Positions 24,982-34,192 of a stretch of DNA of 38,666 nt are shown piece after piece. Position 1 is the first letter of the stretch; each line of letters starts with the position of its first letter. The stretch is from contig CAJWEZ010000042.1 in assembly GCA_913030605.1 (NCBI GenBank), positions 1 to 38,666 of the forward strand, written 5' to 3'. The notes below the pieces were generated by a model. That model was not told where the DNA came from. It did no database searches and saw only the letters and a program-made list of their open reading frames with translations. This DNA is from an uncultured Spirochaeta sp. Its GTDB lineage: Bacteria; Spirochaetota; Spirochaetia; DSM-27196; Alkalispirochaetaceae. Both the position numbers and the translations under genes were made by a program.

Positions 24982-26270
24982 CAGCGCGGCTCCAGCTTCG
25001 GAAGCGGCGTTGAGGCCGGCACCTCGGCGGCCCACATCTGAACCAGGTTCAGAATCGTCTCCGTGGCGCGGACCATGGAGCGCACGGGGATCCACTCGTA
25101 GGGTCCGTGAAAGTTGAGTCCGCCGGCGAAGATGTTCGGTGTCGGCATGCCCATTTCGGTGAGCCGGGCGCCGTCGGTCCCGCCGCGGATCGGCTCCATC
25201 ACCGGCGTCACACCGGTCTCCGCCACCGCCCGCTGCACCAGGTCCAGTGCAAACGGATACTGCTGGAGTTTGTCGCGCATGTTGAGGTACTGCTTGCGCG
25301 AGGTGACCGACACCCTGCTCCGGGGGTAGGCCTGTTCCAGACTGCCGGCGAGGTGCTCCAGGTAGGCGATCCGGCGCTTGACCTCCGACTCCTCGAAGTC
25401 GCGGATAATCAGGTCGATCGTCGCCTTTCCGTAGTCACCGTGGACCTCCACGGGGCAGTAGAAGCCGTCGCGGCCGTCGGTGGTCTCCGGCGCCTCCGTC
25501 TGCGGGAGCATCGCCAGAAACCGCCCCGCCAGGGCCACCGCGTTCACCATCTTTCCGCGGGCGCTGCCGGGGTGGATCACGTAGCCCTCGATCTCGACGC
25601 GGGCGGCGTAGGCGCTGAAGCACTCCGCCTCGATGCTGCCCTCGATGCCGCCGTCCATCGTGTAGCCGAAACGCGCGTGGAGCTGGTCCAGCGGCAACTT
25701 GTCCACACCGCGCCCGATCTCCTCGTCCGGGGTGAAGATCACCTCGAGTTCCGGATGCGGCAGATCCGGATGGTCCGCCAGGTACTTCACCGCCGCCATG
25801 ATCTCGGCGACGCCTGCTTTGTCGTCGGCGCCCAGCAGGGTCGTTCCATCGGCGGTGATGATCGTCTCACCGACAAAGCGGGACAGGTCGGGGTACTCGG
25901 CGGGGTCCAGACGCAGGCCGTTGCCGATTTCGATCGTCGATCCGTCGTAGTTCTCCCACACGCGCGGATGTACGTTCTCTCCGCTGGAGTCGGGGGCGGT
26001 ATCGAGGTGCGCGAGAAACGCCAGTGCCGGGCTGGCGACGCCATCGGTCGCCGGAATACGGGCGATGACGTAGCAGAACTCCGTCACGGTGACGTCGGTC
26101 ACACCGAGACTGCGGAGTTCGTCGGCGAGCAGGTTCGCCAGATCGAACTGTCGTTTCGACGACGGCGTGGCGTCCTCGTGGCGATCGCTGGTGGTATGCA
26201 CGCGGACGTAGCGCAGAAAGCGTTCCTGGACGTCGGCGGCGAGGTGTTCACGATTGTGATGGGTGTCCAT
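24981..26270 (-). CDS. pepT: Peptidase T (tripeptide aminopeptidase, M20B)
   Basis: Cytoplasmic di-zinc aminopeptidase that removes the N-terminal residue from tripeptides. 429 residues, normal length. Zinc and catalytic motifs are in order: FLAHLDTAPD (His ligand and Asp), TLLGADDKAGVAEIM (bridging Asp), FTPDEEIGRGVD (catalytic Glu and ligand Glu), TMDGG (Asp ligand region), GGTDGARLTEMGMPTPNIFAGG with NFHG (last His). Start ATG at 26270, which matches the family N-terminus; no strong ribosome site is seen. It is divergent from the DUF2156 gene, 55 bp between starts, and heads an operon with the SDR gene. Confidence 0.94.
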   Translation of the reverse strand: MDTHHNREHLAADVQERFLRYVRVHTTSDRHEDATPSSKRQFDLANLLADELRSLGVTDVTVTEFCYVIARIPATDGVASPALAFLAHLDTAPDSSGENVHPRVWENYDGSTIEIGNGLRLDPAEYPDLSRFVGETIITADGTTLLGADDKAGVAEIMAAVKYLADHPDLPHPELEVIFTPDEEIGRGVDKLPLDQLHARFGYTMDGGIEGSIEAECFSAYAARVEIEGYVIHPGSARGKMVNAVALAGRFLAMLPQTEAPETTDGRDGFYCPVEVHGDYGKATIDLIIRDFEESEVKRRIAYLEHLAGSLEQAYPRSRVSVTSRKQYLNMRDKLQQYPFALDLVQRAVAETGVTPVMEPIRGGTDGARLTEMGMPTPNIFAGGLNFHGPYEWIPVRSMVRATETILNLVQMWAAEVPASTPLPKLEPR

Positions 26271-26289
26271 GGGCGAATGATAGACGGGT

Positions 26290-26319
26290 TTGCTTCCACC
26301 TCGCAAGTTCACGTATATT
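26290..26319 (+). promoter_or_regulatory. Sigma70-type promoter of the DUF2156-glnE operon
   Basis: TTGCTT (26290-26295) and TATATT (26314-26319) are separated by 18 bp. The ATG of the DUF2156 gene starts 6 nt after the -10 box, where transcription itself should begin, so the mRNA would be leaderless. No ribosome site is present. Confidence 0.6.
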
Positions 26320-26325
26320 GAGCGC

Positions 26326-27258
26326 ATGGAAATTCCCCAATATCCTGAAATGGCGCCCATCGACCTGTCGATGCGGGATACCCTGCATCCGCGTCTGTCG
26401 ATGCTGCCCGATGGCGTCTCGGAATACACCTTTGCGGGGCTCTACCTGTTTCGTGAGACCTACGACTACCACCTGTCGATCGTGGATGGAGAAAAGCTCC
26501 TCATTCGGGGGCACAAGGACGGCCGCGAGTTTTTCATGATGCCCTGCGGGCTCCCCGCCAGCGATCGGTCGGTCGAGGCGCTCCTCGAACGGTTCGATTA
26601 CCTGAAGGGTCTCAGCGAGTCCCACGCCGACGAGTCACGGATCCGCCTCGAACGCCTCGGGTTCGAGATGCACGAGGACCGTGACAATTTCGACTACCTG
26701 TACCTTCGCGAGGACCTGGCCAATCTGTCGGGGCGCAAGTTTCACAAGAAGCGCAACCACGTGAACGCGTTCATCAACAACTACGAGTACGACGAGCGTG
26801 CCCTCACGGCGGAGAACGTGGAGGATGCCCTCGGCGTCCTGGAGGCGTGGCAGGCGGACCGCGAGGACCGTGCCGACTACGCCGCCGCCCGGGAGTCGCT
26901 GGAACGCCACGACGAGCTCGATCTCAAGGGATACCTCGTCTACGTGGACAACCAGCCGGCGGCGTACACCCTCGGCGAGCCCCTCATGAAGGGCCGCAGT
27001 TTCGTGGTGCACTTCGAGAAGGCGCTGGATGAGTACCGCGGGATCTACCAGTTCATCAACAAGGCGTTCGCCACGATTCTTCCGCGACACTACCAGTGGA
27101 TCAACCGCGAACAGGACCTGGGGGATGAGGGGTTGCGGCAGTCCAAGATGACCTACCGGCCCTCGGGGTTCGTGAAGAAGTACCGCGTCGGGCGCAATCT
27201 CCCGGCATCGGCAGGAAGCGAAGAGGACATTGACCGCGAGGATCAGGCAAGCGCTTGA
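26326..27258 (+). CDS. DUF2156 protein (phosphatidylglycerol lysyltransferase C-terminal-domain-like)
   Basis: 310 residues. The sequence matches the acyltransferase-fold DUF2156 family, which includes the catalytic domain of MprF aminoacyl-phosphatidylglycerol synthases. Recognisable blocks are YTFAGLYLFRETYDYHLSIV at the start, NFDYLYLREDLANLSGRKFHKKRNHVNAF in the middle and INREQDLGDEGLRQSKMTYRPSGFVKKY at the end. No transmembrane flippase part is present, so it is a soluble stand-alone version whose acceptor (lipid or peptide) is unknown. The start ATG at 26326 lies 6 nt after the -10 box. Its last 29 bp overlap the start of glnE, implying co-translation. It is divergent from pepT. Confidence 0.82.
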   Translation: MEIPQYPEMAPIDLSMRDTLHPRLSMLPDGVSEYTFAGLYLFRETYDYHLSIVDGEKLLIRGHKDGREFFMMPCGLPASDRSVEALLERFDYLKGLSESHADESRIRLERLGFEMHEDRDNFDYLYLREDLANLSGRKFHKKRNHVNAFINNYEYDERALTAENVEDALGVLEAWQADREDRADYAAARESLERHDELDLKGYLVYVDNQPAAYTLGEPLMKGRSFVVHFEKALDEYRGIYQFINKAFATILPRHYQWINREQDLGDEGLRQSKMTYRPSGFVKKYRVGRNLPASAGSEEDIDREDQASA

Positions 27259-30200
27259 AGGATCGGCGGTGGAAACCGCCTTTGATCGTCTCGAGGGACT
27301 CCCGGAGCAGTACGGGGCGTTCTACACCGACGAGGAGATCCGCGCCCACGCGGCGGCGGTCCTGCAGCTGACCGACGATCGTCCGGTGGCCCTCGCCGGC
27401 ACCGGCGCCGACGCGGCGGATCCGGATACCGGACTGCGTACCTGCCACTTCACGATCTGCACCTACGACGCCCCGGGGTTGTTCAGCTACCTCGCCGGGG
27501 TGCTCGGAGCGGCGGACTTCAACATTCAGAGCGGTCACGTGTTCACCTCCACCGCCGGCGTGGCGATCGACACGTTTACCGGGTTCCTCCCGGCGGACAC
27601 CAACGCGACGGAGTGGACTGCTGCCCTGGAACGCCAGCTGGCGCCGTTGCTGGCACCGCTGCGGCGACGGCCGCCGGATACCACCACGGTCAGGGAGGAA
27701 GTCATGGAGCTGGTGGCACGGCGACTGACCGTCGACCACCCCAGCACCGACCGCCTGCTCCCCATATCGATCGAGGTCGACCAGGACGAGCCCCTCACCC
27801 GCGTGGCGGTGACCTCCCAGGACACCCCGTTCTTTCTGTACTCACTGGCCAGCGCCCTGGCACTTCAGGACGTGTCGATCGTGTCCATCGAGATCACCAC
27901 GCAGGGTGACGAGATCCGCGACCAGTTCTGGGTCCAGAAGGTCGGCGGCGGATCGCTCTCCTCCCGCGACGACACCGAGCGCCTTCGCCTTTCGATCCTG
28001 GTGACCAAGCAGTTCTCCCACGCCCTGGACCAGGCCGCCGACCCCCGCGGCGCGTTTACCCGCTTCGAGGAACTGGTGCGCCGCGTCGCGCTCGGGGACG
28101 GCGAGACCGGCGGTGGCGGGGAGCAGCTGCGAAACCTGCTGGCGGACCCCGACGCACAGCGCGAACTGGCGCGCCTTCTGGGGGCCAGCGACTTCCTGTG
28201 GGAAGACTTCATCCGCCTCCAGTACGAGAACCTGCTGCCGCTTCTGGGCGAACACCACAGCAGAACGCCGCTCAGCACTCCCAGCGACCAGCTCGCCGCC
28301 CGCCTCCGCGAGCGTCTGGACGCCGCCGAGGACTGGGAGACACGCGTGGCCGTCCTCAACGAGTTCAAGGATCAGGAGTCCTACCTCATCGACGCGGACC
28401 ATATCCTGCGCCGGAACACGGACTTCTTCTTTCTCAGCCACCGCCTCACGCGCCTCGCCGACGTGGTTGTTGAGCATGCCTTTTCGCTGGCGTGGGAGGC
28501 GCTCACGGCGGAGTACGGCGAGCCGCGCAGCGCCGCCGGTCTTCCGGCGGACTACGCGGTTTTCGGACTGGGCAAAATGGGCGGGAGCGCCCTGGGCTAC
28601 GCCTCCGACATCGAACTGATGGTGGTGTACAGCGACCAGGGCGAGACCACCGGCCGCCACGCCGGCGCCCCAAGCACCCGCAGCGCGATCAGCAACCGCG
28701 AGTTTTTCGAGCGCCTGGTCCGCCGCGCAACCGACGCGATCCACTCCCGGCGCGAGGCGATCTTCGAGATCGATCTGCGCCTGCGCCCCTACGGCAAGGA
28801 CGGGCCGCTGGCGGTGCACATCGAGAGCTTCATCGACTACTTCGGCCCCACCGGCAAGGCGCACAGCGCGGAGCGCCTGGCGCTCATTCGGCTGCGCTTC
28901 GTCGCCGGAGACGGCGACCTGGGGCGGCGGATCGTGGCGATCCGCGATCAGATCGTCTACGAGAGCGACAGCATCGACGTCGCCGAGATCCGGACGCTCC
29001 GGGAGCGACAGGCGGCGGAGAAGGCGGGGGGCGAGCTGCTCAACGCCAAGTTCGGTCCCGGCGCGCTGGTGGACCTGGAGTACAACGTCCAGCTTCTGCA
29101 GGTGGAGCAGGGACGCGCCAACACGGCGCTCCGGAACCCGGGGATCCACGCCAGCCTACGGGCGCTGTCGGAGGCCGGGACGATCGACGACACCGAGGCC
29201 GAGGCGATGATCCGTGCCTACCGCTTCCTGCGAAACGTGATTAACGGGCTGCGCATGCTCCGGGGTAACGCGCAGGACCTGTTTCTCCCGGCGTTCGACA
29301 GTCTGGAGGCGGCCCACCTTGCCCGGCGCATGGGATACCGCGACGGTGCCGACCTCTCCGCCGCCAGCCAGCTGCGCGTGGACTTCGAGGTGGAGACGGC
29401 GGCGGTGCGCAGCTTTGTTGAGCGCCACCTCGGGCAGGATGCGCTCCCCGCCTCCACCTCCGGAAACCCGGCGGACCTGGTGCTCTCCGACAGTCTCGCC
29501 GAGGAGCGGATCTCCGCGGTACTGACCGCCGCCGGGTTTCGCAACCCCGGTCGCGGGATCGTGAACCTTCGCCGCATGGCCGGCGGCGGCTCCCGGCGCG
29601 AAACGTTCGCCCGTCTCGTGGTGCTGGCGTGGGACGACCTTCGCCGTTCCGGGGACCCGGACATGGCGCTCAACAACTGGGATCGCTTCACCGAGCAGGT
29701 GAGCGACCGCGAGGCGTTTTTCGGCGAGCTCCTGGCGCAGCCGCGGCGGCTGGAGATCATGCTCACGATTTTTGCCGGGAGCCAGTTTCTCAGCGACACC
29801 CTGATCCGGACGCCGGCGTTCCTCACGTGGATCAGCGACCCCGCCGTGATCAACGGCGACCGCGACGGCGACGCCATGGCGCGGGAACTGGCGGATATGC
29901 TCGCGACGACCGACGACCGTATGGAGAAACTCAACATGCTCCGGCGGTTTCGCCGCCGCGAGATCTTGCGAATCGGCGCCCGCGACATCTGCCTGGCCGG
30001 CGACTTTGCCGCCGTCGTTGGAGAGATCAGCGCCCTCGCCCGGGCCACCGTCCAGGTCGCCCTGGAGAACGCCCGCAGCCAGCGGCACGACGAGGTGGGG
30101 CGCTTCTGCATTCTCGCGTTCGGGAAACTCGGCGGCGGCGAGCTCAACTACAGCTCCGATATCGACCTGCTGGCGATTTACGAACCCGATCCCGCGATCG

Positions 30201-30994
30201 AGGACCAGGAGGCGCGGGCCGGACGCCTCTTTCGCCAGGTGGTGCGCGACCTCACCGACTTTACCGTGGAGGGGCAGGCCTACCGCGTCGACCTCCGCCT
30301 GCGTCCGTGGGGCAACGCCGGCCGCCTGGTGTACTCGATCCCGACGCTGGAACGCTACTACGGCGGCGAGGCGGAACTGTGGGAGCTGCAGGCGCTGCTC
30401 AAACTGTCGCCCGTTGCCGGTGATCTGGAGCTTGGGTGGTCGATGCTCGAGGGACTGCGGCCCGTTGTGGGCTCGCGGGTCGACCGCGCCGGCCGCGCGG
30501 CGGTGTTGCAGACGGTGCGCCATCTGCGCGCCCGAGCAGTAAAGGAACACAACGCCGGCCCCGACGAGGACGGAAGCCTTGTCGGTACCGACGTCAAGAA
30601 CGGTGAAGGCGGCATCCGGGACATCGAGTTTCTGGTACAGGCGCTGCAGCTGCTGCACCAGCGACTGGCCCCGGAGATCGTGACCGGAAACACCCTCTCG
30701 GCGCTCCTGCGCCTGGAGGAGGCGGGAATCCTGGACGCCGAGGCGGTCACCAGCCTCCGCGGCGACTACCTGTTCCTTCGTCGCATCGAGCATTTCCTGC
30801 AGGTCTACGACGACCGGCAGCTCCACGCGATTCCGGCAGAAACCGAAGCGCAGTACAAGCTGACGCGGGTGGTTCTCGGCGAGGGCCACTCGCCGGAGGA
30901 CCTCCTGCGACGCCTCGAGGAGGCGCTCACCCGCGTCCGCCGCCGGTACCTGGCGGTCATGCGCCTTGCGGACTCGGCCAGCGACTCCGATTGA
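27230..30994 (+). CDS. glnE: Glutamine synthetase adenylyltransferase GlnE with N-terminal ACT domains
   Basis: 1254 residues against ~950 for E. coli GlnE, which adenylylates and deadenylylates glutamine synthetase. The first ~300 residues are extra: two ACT-like modules (about 70-120, with YDAPGLFSYLAGVLGAADFNI and VAIDTF; and about 190-240), resembling the C-terminal ACT pair of GlnD. Then come two nucleotidyltransferase units: GLGKMGGSALGYASDIELM (~446-464, second acidic residue Glu instead of Asp) with LRLRPYG, and FGKLGGGELNYSSDIDLL (~965-982) with LRLRPWG, each followed by a helical GG(I/L).D.E(F/Y).VQ segment. The likely start is TTG at 27230 with AGAGGA upstream; GTG at 27269 is possible. 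It overlaps the DUF2156 gene. Its target, GlnA, is encoded 3.2 kb downstream. ACT domains often bind amino acids, so direct glutamine sensing is plausible. Confidence 0.9.
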   Translation: MTARIRQALEGSAVETAFDRLEGLPEQYGAFYTDEEIRAHAAAVLQLTDDRPVALAGTGADAADPDTGLRTCHFTICTYDAPGLFSYLAGVLGAADFNIQSGHVFTSTAGVAIDTFTGFLPADTNATEWTAALERQLAPLLAPLRRRPPDTTTVREEVMELVARRLTVDHPSTDRLLPISIEVDQDEPLTRVAVTSQDTPFFLYSLASALALQDVSIVSIEITTQGDEIRDQFWVQKVGGGSLSSRDDTERLRLSILVTKQFSHALDQAADPRGAFTRFEELVRRVALGDGETGGGGEQLRNLLADPDAQRELARLLGASDFLWEDFIRLQYENLLPLLGEHHSRTPLSTPSDQLAARLRERLDAAEDWETRVAVLNEFKDQESYLIDADHILRRNTDFFFLSHRLTRLADVVVEHAFSLAWEALTAEYGEPRSAAGLPADYAVFGLGKMGGSALGYASDIELMVVYSDQGETTGRHAGAPSTRSAISNREFFERLVRRATDAIHSRREAIFEIDLRLRPYGKDGPLAVHIESFIDYFGPTGKAHSAERLALIRLRFVAGDGDLGRRIVAIRDQIVYESDSIDVAEIRTLRERQAAEKAGGELLNAKFGPGALVDLEYNVQLLQVEQGRANTALRNPGIHASLRALSEAGTIDDTEAEAMIRAYRFLRNVINGLRMLRGNAQDLFLPAFDSLEAAHLARRMGYRDGADLSAASQLRVDFEVETAAVRSFVERHLGQDALPASTSGNPADLVLSDSLAEERISAVLTAAGFRNPGRGIVNLRRMAGGGSRRETFARLVVLAWDDLRRSGDPDMALNNWDRFTEQVSDREAFFGELLAQPRRLEIMLTIFAGSQFLSDTLIRTPAFLTWISDPAVINGDRDGDAMARELADMLATTDDRMEKLNMLRRFRRREILRIGARDICLAGDFAAVVGEISALARATVQVALENARSQRHDEVGRFCILAFGKLGGGELNYSSDIDLLAIYEPDPAIEDQEARAGRLFRQVVRDLTDFTVEGQAYRVDLRLRPWGNAGRLVYSIPTLERYYGGEAELWELQALLKLSPVAGDLELGWSMLEGLRPVVGSRVDRAGRAAVLQTVRHLRARAVKEHNAGPDEDGSLVGTDVKNGEGGIRDIEFLVQALQLLHQRLAPEIVTGNTLSALLRLEEAGILDAEAVTSLRGDYLFLRRIEHFLQVYDDRQLHAIPAETEAQYKLTRVVLGEGHSPEDLLRRLEEALTRVRRRYLAVMRLADSASDSD

Positions 30995-31685
30995 GCCCGC
31001 GGATCAGCAGCCACAGTGGGAATGCGATCTCCGCCACCGTAATCGGCACCGCCAGATACACCGGCGTGGTCGTGTAGGACGGCAGGAGCAGCAACGCGGC
31101 GCTGTCCAGCAGGTAGCCGACCCCCGCAAGGAGAAACAGCACGCCCAGAATCCGCGGGAAGTATCCGGACCGGTAGATCAGCACCCCCATCGCAAACACG
31201 TGGATCGTCAGGAATGCGATGCCGATCGTGAACCCCAGGCTGTGCGCCTTTAGGAACAGCGCGACCAGGCCGTCCATCTGCGCAGCCGGAAGCGCCACAT
31301 CCACCACCGTGCCGCCGGACAGCACGAGCACCGCCAGGTGGTTGATCAGGTTGGCGCCGTGAACCGCCGCCATGATCAACCGCGACACCATCGCCAGGAG
31401 CGCCAGGGTGCGGTTCACCGGCGCCAGCAGACGGTAGAGGAGCACCGACAGGATCACCTCCAGCATCAGCAGAAACATCTCCGCCGCGATGCCGCCGCGA
31501 AACATCCCCGCCCCGGCGGCGATCTGTACTCTGGTCGTGGCGGGGTCACCTACCACCACCAGGGCGTCGGGAACGATGAAGTGGGCAAACACCGCCGCCA
31601 CGGCGATGACGATATACAGGCTCCCGGCGATGCGGGCGATGAGCGCCGCACCGGCGGCGTCGGGTCCGAATGACGAATGTGACAT
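30957..31685 (-). CDS. DUF4386 integral membrane protein
   Basis: 242 residues with about six hydrophobic helices. The N-terminal ARIAGSLYIVIAVAAVFAHF, then GNxxRGGIAAEM-type text (AAGAGMFRGGIAAEMFLL), MAAVHGANLINHLAVLVL and the late YFPRILGVLFLLAGVGYLLDS are the standard blocks of DUF4386. The biochemical role of the family is unknown. The ATG at 31685 has GAGGAGG about 10 nt upstream and is preferred over the longer frame. Its 3' end overlaps the convergent glnE by 38 bp. The MalT-like regulator gene ends 91 bp upstream on the same strand and could control it. Confidence 0.85.
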   Translation of the reverse strand: MSHSSFGPDAAGAALIARIAGSLYIVIAVAAVFAHFIVPDALVVVGDPATTRVQIAAGAGMFRGGIAAEMFLLMLEVILSVLLYRLLAPVNRTLALLAMVSRLIMAAVHGANLINHLAVLVLSGGTVVDVALPAAQMDGLVALFLKAHSLGFTIGIAFLTIHVFAMGVLIYRSGYFPRILGVLFLLAGVGYLLDSAALLLLPSYTTTPVYLAVPITVAEIAFPLWLLIRGLNRSRWPSPQGA

Positions 31686-31776
31686 CTCTCTGTCCTCCTC
31701 GCGGAAACGGTACCGCGATCCGCGTGGCCGGAGAGAGACACGAAAGTGTGGTTTTGAGCTTCCGAGGGGCGGTTTT

Positions 31777-34044
31777 TCAGACCACGCCGAGCTCACGCGC
31801 CCGCGCGACCGCCTCCGTGCGGCGCCGAACTCCCAGTTTCTCGAAAATGCGCCGATTGTGGCCCTTTACGGTATCCAGCGCGAGGAACAGGCGGTCGCAG
31901 ATCTCGCGGTTGGACAGGCCCTGAGAGATGAGCGTCAGAACCTCGAGCTCGCGGGGACTCAGCGGTTCTGCGGGCGCGGCTGCGGCGGCGCCCCCCTCGA
32001 CGTCGGCGATGTCGAACTCCGCCGCCAGGGACCGCGCCGCCGTCATCCGTCCCTGGGATCGATACACCGCCACCCGCACCGCTGCTACCTCCGGCAGCAC
32101 GTCCGGAAACCCGCGCCGGCGCAGCAGCTCCTCCGCGACCTCCAGCGACGCTTCCGCGCGGTCGGGGTTTCCCGCAGTCAGGTGTCCGCGCGCCGCCACG
32201 ACCGCCGCCCGCGCCGGCGTGTCCACGTTCGCAATGCGTTCCCCGAGTCGGCCCGCCTCCTCCGCACGCCGCACGGCGGCTTCCGGGTCTCCGTTGGCGA
32301 GCGCCAGTCGCGCCAGTCCCAGATACGCCTCGCAGGCGAACGGCAGCGGCGGATCACCCGCCAACTCCACCGCCCGCAGGAAGTGAAAGCGCGCGCGCTC
32401 CCCCTGCGCGTCGGACTCCGCGAGCTGCCCGAGAGTGGTGGCGGCGGCGATCTCCATCAGGAGATTCCCCTCCTCCCGCGCCGTGCGGATCACCGCTCCA
32501 AAGGCGGTTCGCGCCGCGGCGCCGTCGCCAACCAGCTGGAGACCGTGTCCCAGCGCCCACTGCGCCGAAAGGCGCACCGGTGCGTTTCGCGCGTCCAGCC
32601 GCTCCAGTGCCTCCCGGGCGGCGGACACCACGGCAGCGCCGTCGCCGCGGGGAATCGCCAGCATCGCCCGGATCGCGGCGAGCTGGCCACGCATGTCCCC
32701 GGTTCCGGGACCGTCCGGTTCGAGATCGACCTCCGCCGCCGCCCGTCGGAGCACCGGTGTGACCTGTTCCGGCGGCGCGCCGGAGACGACGAGAACCATC
32801 GCGTGGGCCACGCGCAGCGTCGGCCGTCCGACAAAGGCGGATTCCGGCAGCGAGGAGAGCCACTCCCGTGCCACCGCGACCATGCCGCGGACGTACAGCG
32901 GCCGGCCGCCGGCTTCCAGCAGACGGCCGGCTCGATCCACATCACCGGCCTCGGCTGCGTGGCGAAACGCGCCGAGCTGATCGCCGTGTTCCTCGTACCA
33001 CACGCTCGCCCGCTGGTGCAGCCGACTCCGGTCCGCGGCGGGCCAGGTGCCGAGTCGCCGCCGGAGCGCCTCGGCGAGCAGGTGATGGTAACGAAACTCC
33101 CGCTGTTCGCGGTCGATCGCCAGGAGAAACAGGTTCTCCCGCTGCATTGCCAACAGCCGATCGCCGGCATCCTCACCGCCGGTGATCGCGTCGCACAGCG
33201 ACGGACACACGCGATCGACGATCGAGGTCGCCTCGAGAAACGCGCGCATATCCGGCGGCTGCCGATCGATCACCTCCTCCACCAGATAGTCGCCGATGGC
33301 GCCGGTCGATCGCGTGACCGCAGCGATCGCCGCCGCAGGGTCCGGGGCCTGTCGAACCGAGGCCGCGGCGAGGTGCATGCCGGCGATCCATCCCTCGCAG
33401 CGGTGGTACAGATCGCGCCAGCGTGCCGACGCCACCCCCTCCAGGAGGGACGCGGAGAAGAACGCCTGCGCCTCCTCCTCCGTGAAGCGCAGCTCCTCGG
33501 TGCGAATCTCGGTGAGCGCGCCGCTGGCCCGCAGCCGCCCCAGCGGGATCGGCGGATCGGCTCGCGTGACCAGAACGAGGTGGAACGCCGGCGGTGCCAC
33601 GGCGAGCACCTGTTCCAGCTCCGACCCGAGGGTCGGTGCCAGCTGCAGGTCGTCCACCACCAGCACCGTCTCGTCGGCGATCGCGGACACGGCGTGGAGC
33701 ACCGCCGCCCGGAGCGCGTCTGCCGGCGAGGCAGGGGCGTCCAGCAGCCGCTCCAGCCCGACTCCAAACGCCGGATCGGCGCGTCGGAGGGCGGCGGCAA
33801 CGGCGCGCAGCCAGCGGGCGGGGTCGGCATCGCCGCCGTCGGTCGAGAGCCAGGCGACCGGTGAGGTCACCGTGGCGCCCCACTCCGCCAGCAGAGCGGT
33901 CTTTCCGGTCCCGGCGGCGCCGGAGACCAGGGTCAACGTTCCACGCGCGCCCGCCGCGAGCCGCTCAACGAGCCGCGGTCGGCATACGTGGCCGTCCCGC
34001 AGCACCGGGGCGGCGAACTTCGTCACAGGCAGTGAGATTGTCAC
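31777..34044 (-). CDS. LuxR-family transcriptional regulator, MalT-like (STAND ATPase)
   Basis: 755 residues, large ATP-dependent LuxR activator. N-terminal LPVTKFAAPVLRDGHVCRPRL is the family entry. The STAND ATPase has the P loop SGAAGTGKTALL and Walker B VLVVDDLQLAP. A helical TPR-like region spans ~350-680. The C-terminal LuxR HTH is LSPRELEVLTLISQGLSNREICDRLFLALDTVKGHNRRIFEKLGV. The MalT group activates catabolic or stress genes on binding an inducer; the inducer here is unknown. The start chosen is GTG at 34044, 7 nt after TATACT (34052-34057), giving a leaderless mRNA; the frame stays open further upstream without family similarity. It sits between glnA and the DUF4386 gene. Confidence 0.88.
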   Translation of the reverse strand: MTISLPVTKFAAPVLRDGHVCRPRLVERLAAGARGTLTLVSGAAGTGKTALLAEWGATVTSPVAWLSTDGGDADPARWLRAVAAALRRADPAFGVGLERLLDAPASPADALRAAVLHAVSAIADETVLVVDDLQLAPTLGSELEQVLAVAPPAFHLVLVTRADPPIPLGRLRASGALTEIRTEELRFTEEEAQAFFSASLLEGVASARWRDLYHRCEGWIAGMHLAAASVRQAPDPAAAIAAVTRSTGAIGDYLVEEVIDRQPPDMRAFLEATSIVDRVCPSLCDAITGGEDAGDRLLAMQRENLFLLAIDREQREFRYHHLLAEALRRRLGTWPAADRSRLHQRASVWYEEHGDQLGAFRHAAEAGDVDRAGRLLEAGGRPLYVRGMVAVAREWLSSLPESAFVGRPTLRVAHAMVLVVSGAPPEQVTPVLRRAAAEVDLEPDGPGTGDMRGQLAAIRAMLAIPRGDGAAVVSAAREALERLDARNAPVRLSAQWALGHGLQLVGDGAAARTAFGAVIRTAREEGNLLMEIAAATTLGQLAESDAQGERARFHFLRAVELAGDPPLPFACEAYLGLARLALANGDPEAAVRRAEEAGRLGERIANVDTPARAAVVAARGHLTAGNPDRAEASLEVAEELLRRRGFPDVLPEVAAVRVAVYRSQGRMTAARSLAAEFDIADVEGGAAAAAPAEPLSPRELEVLTLISQGLSNREICDRLFLALDTVKGHNRRIFEKLGVRRRTEAVARARELGVV

Positions 34045-34121
34045 AGGTACGAGTATAGCCGATGCGACGCCGGCACACGGCTCCCGGTGCTCGGCGTCCG
34101 GCGCGCGATTCCCGCGGGCAC

Positions 34122-34155
34122 AAAAAAAGGGACGTCGACCAACGGCCGACGCCCC
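34122..34155 (-). terminator. Rho-independent terminator of glnA
   Basis: On the minus strand a 10-bp GC-rich stem (GGGGCGTCGG pairing with TCGACGTCCC, two G-U pairs) with a short loop is followed at once by seven T. It begins 38 nt after the glnA stop. Confidence 0.85.
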
Positions 34156-34192
34156 TGCAACCAGACAGCCCCTCACGAGGACTGGCTCTTCA

